The notes under the pieces were generated by a model that was given only the letters and a program-made list of their open reading frames with translations, was not told where the DNA came from and ran no database searches. The position numbers and the translations under genes are program-made. From Megalonaias nervosa (Eukaryota; Mollusca; Bivalvia; Unionida; Unionidae), in the NCBI GenBank assembly GCA_016617855.1, contig JAECUM010013005.1, positions 26,976 through 90,975 of the forward strand: 64,000 nt of DNA. The letters are read 5' to 3'. Every line of letters starts with the position of its first letter. The stretch's first letter is position 1. Shown piece after piece: positions 55,735 through 64,000 of this stretch.

Positions 55735-56037
55735 CGATTTTTAACGTAACTTTAAAAATTTTTCAGTCATATCGCTACTATGTCTGCAGTGTGACAGTTT
55801 ATAGTGATGTCTAGCACTGGGGCATCATGCTGCAGACATGTGGCATGATGTCCCACCCAGTCACATTATCCTGACACCAGGCCGACCAGTCCTAACACTA
55901 ACCTCTTAATGCTGAGCGCCAATCGAGGCAGCTGTTAGTTCCATTTTTAAAGTCTTTGGTATGACTCGGCCGGGGTTCGAACCCGCGACCTTCCGCATCC
56001 GAGGCGGACGCTCTAACCACTAGGCCACCGGAGCTGT
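55735..56037 (-). mobile_element. tRNA-derived SINE, full-length copy
   Basis: Read on the minus strand from about 56,037, it starts with a tRNA-like head: GTGGCCTAGTGGTTAGAGCG (box A) and GGGTTCGAACCCCGGC (box B). A 200-bp body follows, ending in gttacgttaaaaatcg. RNA polymerase III would transcribe it. Two other copies in the window (56,988 and 62,352) share the body. Confidence 0.85.
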
Positions 56038-56987
56038 AATTATGGATGTGTCTATACTAATAACTATAGGTTCGACCTTGAGCATTCAGAAGTTTAAAGT
56101 TATTGAATTTTTAATATCATGGTGTTTGCAGAAGTTTGCTATGAAAGCTGAATTAGTAAAATCAGTCCTTTAAATCCTTCATTTATTGGGTTTAGAAATC
56201 GACGATAAAGCATCATCTTGTTGATGCTGATTAGACGTCAATAATACAGGGCAATTTTTTAAAATACTTGGTATATGCAGAAGAAATACGAAACTATTAA
56301 GAAGAAAACACAACAAACAACAAACAACAAACCCCAAAAATGGTTATCCCATGATGAGCTTTGTTTACTATATGGAGATTTAAATTGATGAATTTGTCAT
56401 CTGGGTGTCTCGTTTTGACTGGATGCGTTTATTGCGGCTAGATTGCTGTAGGTCGGAGGCGAAATATTCAAGTATCTGAGGTAAGTTGTAACTGTAGATA
56501 TTTGTTATAAGGGCTTTTATTACAATTAAAATAAAATACTTCTCGTGAAGTGACGAAACGCAAAGGTCGATGTGATAGATAAAAAATATACTTTGCTGTG
56601 ACATGTAAGCCAAGCCCTCCCTTTGACGGTGATCCAGTAGGAAAGCCCCACAGTATACTTATACAGTATGTAAGTGTCCATGATTATTACGTTTGTGAAG
56701 ATGCATTCCTAATACCAGCTTGTGCGAAAAATCAGGTATATTTATTTTGTCACGGCAGCTGAGTGTTTGTCAACTGGTCCGTCTGTAAGTCCATCGTTCT
56801 TTATAGTCTCTTGAAGCCCCAATTTAGAGTTTGAAGTTAGGTTCCCTAGGGCTTATTAATAGTATGTGGATTTCGGATTCAGGTTCGATCATAGGAGACC
56901 CTTGTTCAGGTTAAAAGATCTAAAGATTACTTGTCTTAGTTAATATAGAAAAGTCTACACTGTGATGTCTTTGTTTTCAAATTAGAA

Positions 56988-57256
56988 GACCGATGCGGAA
57001 GGTCGCGGGTTCGAACCCAGGTCGAGCCATACCAAGGCTTGTAAAAATGGTATTCACAGCTGCCTCGCTGGGCGCTCAGCATTAAGAGGTTAGTGTTAGG
57101 ACTGGTCGGCCTGGTGTCAAGATAATGTGTCTGGGTGGGACATCATGCAACATGTCTGCGGCATGATGCCCCAGTGCTAGACATCACTATAAACTGCCAC
57201 ACTGCAGACATCGTAGCGACATGACTACGAAATTGTTAAAGCTACGTTAAAAATCC

Positions 57257-57306
<50 letters not shown>
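56988..57306 (+). mobile_element. tRNA-derived SINE, 5'-truncated, with (CA)n tail
   Basis: Plus-strand copy of the same family, starting gatgcggaaggtcgcgggtt inside the tRNA head, so box B is present and box A is missing. The body is close to the 55.7-kb copy. It ends in gctacgttaaaaatccaaca followed by a pure (CA)n run at 57,257-57,306. Confidence 0.85.
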
Positions 57307-57308
<2 letters not shown>

Positions 57309-57309
57309 T

Positions 57310-58559
57310 AGATTAGGTGTATATGGCTTATACAATTAGGTCTTGGTTTTTTATTTGACCTCAGGCAATTCATAGAGAAGTCATAAAGATCAAAAGGTCA
57401 AAATATGTTTGCAGAGTTTGAATCGAATTTTTCAAGATGCTTACGGCACTCGGAAACTGATAAAAGTGTGTGTTTTGTGGGGAGAGTGGTCTTTTCAAAA
57501 CTGAGCATTCCACAGCAATAGGGTAAGGATTTATCTTTAGAAACAAAACAGGACTTCACCACGTCCTACGAAGTTGATATGATGTTAGTTAAAGGTCCTG
57601 GAAAAGTGACTTTGATAAACTGTTTCACAAATGGTTTCTATAGGTATCACTCCACTATTTAAGTTCCATACATGTTTCCTTCATTTTTCCACATTTTGTT
57701 ATGAAATCCAGTCAAATAATTACAACTTCAGGTGCACCAAGACTATTTTGCTTATGTTAGGCACTAACTTGGATGCACCCTGTCCAAAAACTGGTATAGG
57801 TTACGTAGCATTTTATGGAAATAGTTACATCTGACTTAAATCACAGGACTTTCTACTGCGATAAACCTGTTCAAAACCAGTTGAGAAAACACTTATTTGC
57901 TTGATCTTCTTATGTACAATCTATGGGCTGAACTAAAGCAAACATTGTATTTTCTGTTTAGGCTTTATTACCGCTTTCAGTTCAATGCAAATTAAACTGT
58001 TCTCTATTTAGCAAATCTCCAGGGAAAAAAGTATAGAAAAATATGTCAATTATTTTCTTCCAGATTACAATAGGACACATCAAAAAAGCTGAATGGCTCA
58101 GATAGTATAAGTGATATCTTATCTCAGTAAGAACCCGAGTTCAATGACTGCAGAGAGATGCACTTTTATTATCGGATTAGAAACTGGAACTTCACCCAAA
58201 AATAGCATTAAAAATTTAAAAGCTAACACTTTGGTAAGGTTAGTGTAGACCTCATCGGTCTACTAGGATAAAAAAACCTATAAACGATAAATGTGATACA
58301 CCCTCCTCCTTTCAGGGCCTGACCTTCAGGAAGAGAATCTAATTTTTGCGATCACTTTCTATTATCATCGGTAAAGTTTCTGATTCATATAGTCTTCGTG
58401 GAAGTTATTTTCATGAATGTGACATTTAGTGGAAGCAGAAAACATGACCAGACGATTTATCGTATCTGAGTAAGAACCAAAGTTCAGTGACTGCAGAAAG
58501 CTACATATTATATGTAGGAAAGGGGGTTAAAAAGTTACTAATTTTAAATTCAGTTTTTC
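57310..58559. other. Host DNA, no gene seen
   Basis: No gene recognised. A block around cagtaagaacccgagttcaatgactgcag (58,125) recurs diverged near 58,470 (gagtaagaaccaaagttcag), so a short duplicated unit is present. Confidence 0.45.
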
Positions 58560-58568
58560 TTGTTTCAG

Positions 58569-59397
58569 ATGTATACAAGGCATTTAATTGAGCTGTACTT
58601 CTATATGGGCTTCACATATGACGAAATAACGATGATTTTATCAATGAAACACAATATCAAGATCTCTGTGCGTCATCTGAAACGGAAATTGCGTGAACTT
58701 AAATTGACAAGGAGGAAAGGCTATTCTGATTTAGATACTGTGCTTTCATTTATTGAATATCAGTTAACAACATCTGGGCAGATGCATGGATGCAGATGGA
58801 TGTAACAAAAGTGCCTTTTAAATGGTTTGAAAGTGAAGAAGGAAGAAATTAGACTCGTGCTTAAGATATTGGATCCACAAGGAGTTAAGTTAAGACAAAG
58901 ACGATGCTTACGACGCCGACAATACTTCTCCAAAGACCCAAACTAATGCTGGCACATTGACTCATATAACAAACTTAAACCTTATGGATTGTGCATAAGT
59001 GGCTGCATTGACGGATATTCCAGGAAATTAATCTGGTTAAAGATTGGAAGATCTAACAGTGACCCAAAAGTAATTGCAAAATATTTTCTTGATGCTGTGA
59101 AGAATATGGAGGATGTCCAACGTTTATGCGTGGCGATATGGGTACAGAAAACGTCAGAGTTGCCGCGATGCAAAGGTTCCTTCGACGATCTGATGGCCTG
59201 GATATTGAAAATGATAGAACTTTCATATATGGCAAAAGCACTCTGAACACCAGGATTGAGTCATGGTGGGGAATACTTAGAAAAGAGTGCTGTCAAATTT
59301 GTATGGAAGAACTAAAGGTACTTCGAGATAGTGGGTTATTTTTGGGGAATGCACTAGACATCAACCTCGTACAATTCTGCCATATGAGGTTATTGCA
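58569..59397 (+). pseudogene. Metazoan transposon integrase (rva_4-like core), broken
   Basis: The N-terminal region has HLIELYFYMGFTYDEITMIL and SVRHLKRKLRELKLTRRKGY, a helix-turn-helix part. An integrase core follows: CWHIDSYNKLKPYGLCISGC (first Asp), GYSRKLIWLKIGRSNSDPKV, RGDMGTENVRVAAMQRFLRR (second Asp) and STLNTRIESWWGILRKE (Glu). This family is common in fish, cnidarian and mollusc genomes. Breaks: in-frame TAA at 58,803 and near 58,946, and a frameshift near 59,120. Splice-like signals flank it (cag before 58,569 and CAG|GTACAG at about 59,397). It is unrelated to the two viral integrases. Confidence 0.75.
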
Positions 59398-59416
59398 GGT
59401 ACAGTATATGTATGTA

Positions 59417-59417
<1 letters not shown>

Positions 59418-59459
<42 letters not shown>
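59418..59459. repeat. (TG)n microsatellite
   Basis: TG run of about 40 bases, preceded and followed by TATG/TAGG tetranucleotide runs. Confidence 0.92.
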
Positions 59460-59461
<2 letters not shown>

Positions 59462-61589
59462 GTAGGTAGATAGGTACGTACGTACACATGTATGTATGTA
59501 TGCATGTGTCTCCATTTTTCCTAAAATACAGAACTCCGAGACGAATATTTAAATAACCTATAGGTATAATCTACTCTGCCATCACACATAGTAAATGTCT
59601 TTCATAAACAAATTTCGTCGGTGTAACGTTGTCTCCTAGGGTATTATTGCTAATCTCGTAGGAGGACGTACAATTTAAAATTTTTAAATAGATGGATATA
59701 TAGCTCCGAGCCCCCAGTCAGCAATGCAGACGGTCTAGGTGGATAATATACAAAAAATAAAATGTGAGGAATAACAATTTAATAACAGATCTAAATATTC
59801 AAACAACAGAAGTAAATTTCTACAATTTCTCCAATCGGTCGACCTATTTAATCTGCCAATTTCATCATCTGATGTGCAACGTGAGTGTTTCCACCTGTCC
59901 CTGCTACTTTACTCATCTGTATTATCTCCTTTTCCTTGACTGGTACTCCAGTACCCTATTCCGTCCCTTGACTACGTCCTTCACCCTTCCACTTCCTCCA
60001 CTTCCTATCTCCGGTCTGCCTTCAAACTTCTGCCTCCGTTATTCTATCCGGTCCCGTGACCACTATAACAACTTTCTCCCTACTTCGTCACCTTTGGGTG
60101 CCACTCGGTCCAACCCGAACAACTCCAAAACAGCACTGAAAGCTTCTCTGTAAATAGTAAGGGACGTATAGTCTAGTCTCCCTTTCGACCTAGACAATCT
60201 CACACCCTCACACAACCTTTCATTAGCATAATGGCAATTAAGATCATTAGGTCACGCATACACTCACATCAAAATATTCCATACACGCTTGTACGATAAA
60301 ATAATGGTAATAATACAACAACGGTATTAACGACTCCTGATACATACATCAACAACTTCCGTGACATGAGTACACATGATTTCAATTTACTGACTAGGAG
60401 AAAAGATGTTCTCCAGTTATCACAAACAATATCTCAAACTGGCACAGATTGGAAATTCAGCCAATGTATTTGTGAATGGAACTGAAAAATTCAGTATATA
60501 ACTAAACACATTTCATGTGAGTTTTGGACCGTGAAAATTCTGTGCAGCAATGTATATGCATGACACTAACCAGCATGTGTAGAAAATACTGGAAGTTAGA
60601 GTTGCTAATAATCCACTAGGAAAGGCTGTTTTATAACTAAATGAGAATGAAATCCAAAACAAATAAAACAAATTTTTAACAGCCTACACAATGGCCCAAG
60701 ATGGAATACAATTTCTTGATGTGGAAATGGTGTGTGCACTCCAGGAGAGGAACGGTTTTAAACTATAAAAAGCAACTCAGGGCAAGAGACTTTGTTCTGT
60801 CCATTGACTGAGTCTTGTGGGAAATTTAGGAAAGGTCTGAATTCCATTAATTTCATTTTCATTCTTGCTGACGGATGCTACCATACTGGAGCAAGAAACA
60901 GGGTAGATAAGCTACCTTGAGAGTAACATAAACTAAAAAATTAAGTCCTTTGAAGAAATAAAAATGTTATACGTTCTTTTGTGTCTAACATGTCTAATAT
61001 TAATTAAAATACATACATCTCATCCAGTTCAGGCAAGACTGAAATTTTGGGACAAGTGAAATTGCAGAGGGGACAAGTGACTTTCAGAAATCACTGGACA
61101 AGTGGCTGAAATGCGAATTTGATCATTAGGCTGTGGTGTATTCCTGCACGTTCTTCTCTCTCACTTAATGGAAGTTGAGATATGTATCAGAAGAGTTCAC
61201 ATGGATTGTTCCAGAAAATGATAGGATGGATAATATATTAGGCCTGTTAGCATAACAACTAAAAATATTTAGTTTCATGCTGGTATTCTATTTACCTCTG
61301 CCTGATTTTTTGAATGTGACAGGATTCAGTTGGCAAGACAAGTGTTTTCTAACGCATCTGACAAATATAGGACAAACAACTTTTGTTTCTTCAGGATACT
61401 GTTTCACATTGCTACTGTATACAGACATGATATGGACAATTCTTGCATACCTATATTATTGCCAATTTTATAAATGTCTACAGCCAATAACCTACACTTA
61501 GATGACTGCACATGTAAATGTTGCAGACTTTAATGTTGTTATTAAAATATACTATAAATTTCTTTATATATTATAAAATAATTCTTTCC

Positions 61590-61624
<35 letters not shown>

Positions 61625-62307
61625 CCAGAATAAGAGAAATGAATATGATGTCATTTGAGCAAAATTGAAAGGTCTAGGTCCAAGAATCATTCATTGAGAA
61701 TTTTAAAAAAATTTGGTAAGTCGTTTATAAGACCATTAATGCATAGTATTAACAAACAAGGGACAGATGGAGCTCTATATAGGTTTGATATTAATCACAT
61801 GGATCTTTGTTTTCTATTGTTTAGGTTACAAATTAAAAAAAAATACATATATCACTTTACACTGCAGTAAATTGCAAAATATTAACAGCTGATTTGTATT
61901 ATTTACCCAAAATAATGATGGTAACAACCTTAGCTTCACAAATTTCTCAATTCATGATATAATGAACTTCATAAAAGGTTCCATAATTGTGTCCTATTCT
62001 TTGAAACTATTAGAGCCACAAGATAAAATTTGCAAATTAGAACTAAAAAAGAATGAAGTCCAATAAATCTTCCAGATAGTGGTGTCATTTACACTTCTCC
62101 AAAAGCTTACAGATATAATACTGGTACTAAATTTAATGAAGTCTGTATTAAATATGTGTCTACTGGTCTGAACATTTTATTAAATTTACTCAGTTTATCA
62201 TGGTAACATTAACATGTTTAAAGGCAGATGACAAACATGCAATTATAATCAAAATAGCATCAATCAAGACAGTGGCCAAAGTGAGCTGATATGTGAATAT
62301 AGCCTTA

Positions 62308-62308
<1 letters not shown>
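59460..62308. other. Host DNA, no gene supported
   Basis: No gene recognised. A pyrimidine-rich stretch (59,880-60,130) keeps a plus frame open for 129 codons but has no motif. A (GA)n run lies at about 61,590-61,620. Confidence 0.45.

Positions 62309-62350
<42 letters not shown>
62309..62350. repeat. (TG)n(AG)n compound microsatellite
   Basis: TG then AG dinucleotide runs, directly abutting the 3' end of the SINE at 62,352. Confidence 0.93.
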
Positions 62351-62351
<1 letters not shown>

Positions 62352-62355
<4 letters not shown>

Positions 62356-62660
62356 ATTTTAACGCAGCTTTAACAATTTCGCAGTAATACTGCTACAATG
62401 TCTACAGTGTGTGGTAGTTTATAGTGATGTCTAGCACTGGGGCATCATGCTGAAGACATGTAGCATCATGTCCCATCCAGTCAAATTATCCTTATACCAG
62501 GCCGACCAGTCCTAACACTAACTTCTTAATGCTGAAAAACCAAGTGAGGCAGCTGCTAGTACCATTTTTATAAGTCTTTGGTATGACTTTGCCGGGGTTC
62601 AAAACTACGACCTCCTGCATCCAAGGCAGATGCTGTAACCGCTTAGGCTACCAGAGTGGT
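62352..62660 (-). mobile_element. tRNA-derived SINE, diverged copy
   Basis: Minus-strand copy of the family at 55.7 kb, with a decayed head (box B reads GTTTTGAACCCCGGC) and several substitutions and small indels in the body, so it is older. The 3' end gctgcgttaaaatccaaat is present and meets the microsatellite at 62,350. Confidence 0.82.
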
Positions 62661-63955
62661 CCCTTATGCATACAATCAGATCATTCATGTCACTTACTCA
62701 CATCTTGAAATGAGAAATCATGGACGACAACAAATTTCTCAATCAATACCTTCTGCTCTTGGATTTTCTCAATCAAATCTTGCTAAGTCCTCTTTTCTTC
62801 AAGAAATCCACAAGTTCTCTACCTTCTTCCATCATGATCTACCATACATGAAATAAAAATATATCTTACATTCAGTATTGTGAATAAGTACCTGAATTAT
62901 TAAGTGACTTATTGTGAAATTACCGGTACATAATAAAATACAAAACTTTTCTTTTATAATCATCATACCTTCATAAGCAAAGATGCTGAATTCCCCTTCA
63001 TGACAGATTCTTCCCATCCCACCTTTGATCGTGGGATCCTAAGTGCCACAATGCACTGAATGTTTTCAGTATAGTCACTTTCTCTCTTATAAAGTAACCA
63101 TATTAAAAACTGTACCACATCCATCAATGGCTGCTGCTGTATGTACCTGGACTTCTGACCCAGAATATAAAGTGATAGACAGTATATCTGGCACTGCAAC
63201 AAAGGTTTGAGCTTTATCTATATAAGACTGGTAAATATAGGGAATTTATCAGGTAAAATGAATCTGAATCTTGTAATCAGTGAGTGATACAACCCTTTTA
63301 TACTCATCCAGGTATCAGAGCCAAAGTAACTCCTATATATTACATTGACCCAGAAAATAATATCTCAAGCCACATCTACAACTAACACATGACCTTTATT
63401 TAAAACAAATACCTGTAAGTGATTTAACAAGATACAATATCAGCTGTCATACACATATACCAGTAAATCACAACACAGCATGATTCTTCTAAGCCATGTT
63501 TGTATCAATTAATGGATAAGTGGATGGTCAGACAGATGGATGAATAAATGAATGCATACAATAGATGAACAGATATATAGACAGAGATTAATTAATCAAA
63601 TTAAAATAAAAAACAATATAAGGTTCGATTACATATTTTAATGTGGAAATGTAATGTATACATGTTGTTGTTCTTGTTGAGTTTAACACCATTTCTTAGT
63701 GCAAGAGAAGTGTGAAATGAACAAAAACTTCAAAACCTCATCCCTTTGCAAAGATAAGAACCACTAAACTGCCTTCTAAACCCGGTCCAGTTTCAAAGAT
63801 TTTCTTTTCCTGTAATCACTTTTTAAATAAACGCAAGTATGCAGAGCACATTCTGAGGATTTTCTTCTCTCAGTACAACTCTGGAGGTATATGTTTTTTT
63901 AATTTTTTGTTCTATTTATATTACAGCAAATCATGGAGACAAGCATGTTTAAAAT

Positions 63956-63957
<2 letters not shown>
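62661..63957. other. Host DNA, no gene supported
   Basis: No gene recognised. Short frames only. Confidence 0.45.

Positions 63958-64000
<43 letters not shown>
63958..64000. repeat. (TC)n microsatellite at window end
   Basis: TC run of 43 bases that reaches the last base, so its true length is unknown. Confidence 0.95.

Noticed and set aside
59764..60153. 129-codon frame as a host gene
   Set aside because: Pyrimidine-rich low-complexity DNA; no motif, start context or splice signals.

Overview
The window looks like AT-rich nuclear DNA of a marine invertebrate, most likely a lophotrochozoan such as a bivalve mollusc. The evidence is dense microsatellites, many short-period tandem repeats, related tRNA-derived SINEs ending in (CA)n, a Penelope-like retroelement fragment and a broken metazoan-type integrase. 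The species assignment is inference. I found no convincing single-copy host protein gene; a TATA/initiator/splice-donor array near 13.7 kb is the only hint of one.

The centre (about 14.4-45.96 kb) is viral. It holds two different Polinton/adintovirus-like integrated DNA viruses, end to end or nested. Element A (about 14.39-30.36 kb) has, left to right: an unknown protein and a tail-fibre-like gene on the minus strand, then a packaging ATPase, a long coiled-coil protein, penton-like and core-like proteins, an intact 510-aa major capsid protein, a pX-like protein, an adenain-like protease, a zinc-ribbon/phospholipase A2 protein, an integrase, small ORFs, an HNH homing endonuclease, and a classical protein-primed-type PolB with an exonuclease domain. 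Most A genes are broken, and no terminal repeat was found for A.

Element B (30,360-45,957) is bounded by 237-239-bp terminal inverted repeats. It carries its own coiled-coil/Q-rich protein, core protein, intact 463-aa capsid protein, pX-like protein, protease, fibre, two-helix membrane protein, penton with a large insertion, HNH homing endonuclease, Cys-rich protein, a PolB-SF1 helicase-HNH fusion, a second type of integrase, zinc-ribbon/PLA2 and ATPase. B's left end abuts the end of A's polymerase gene. B is better preserved (ATPase, PLA2, integrase, capsid, pX, core and membrane proteins are open), yet its replication gene has four breaks.

A and B share a virion toolkit (ATPase, capsid, penton, core, pX, protease, fibre, PLA2) but differ in replication module, integrase type and gene order. 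Both start many genes directly at an AT-rich TATA(A)ATG-like box, suggesting a shared promoter style. B also holds a 0.95-kb non-viral insertion with a tRNA-like segment, a hairpin and a MITE.

The flanks (1-13.6 kb and 46-64 kb) are repeats and apparently non-coding DNA. Because many breaks in A and B fall in A/T homopolymers, some may be sequencing errors rather than decay.
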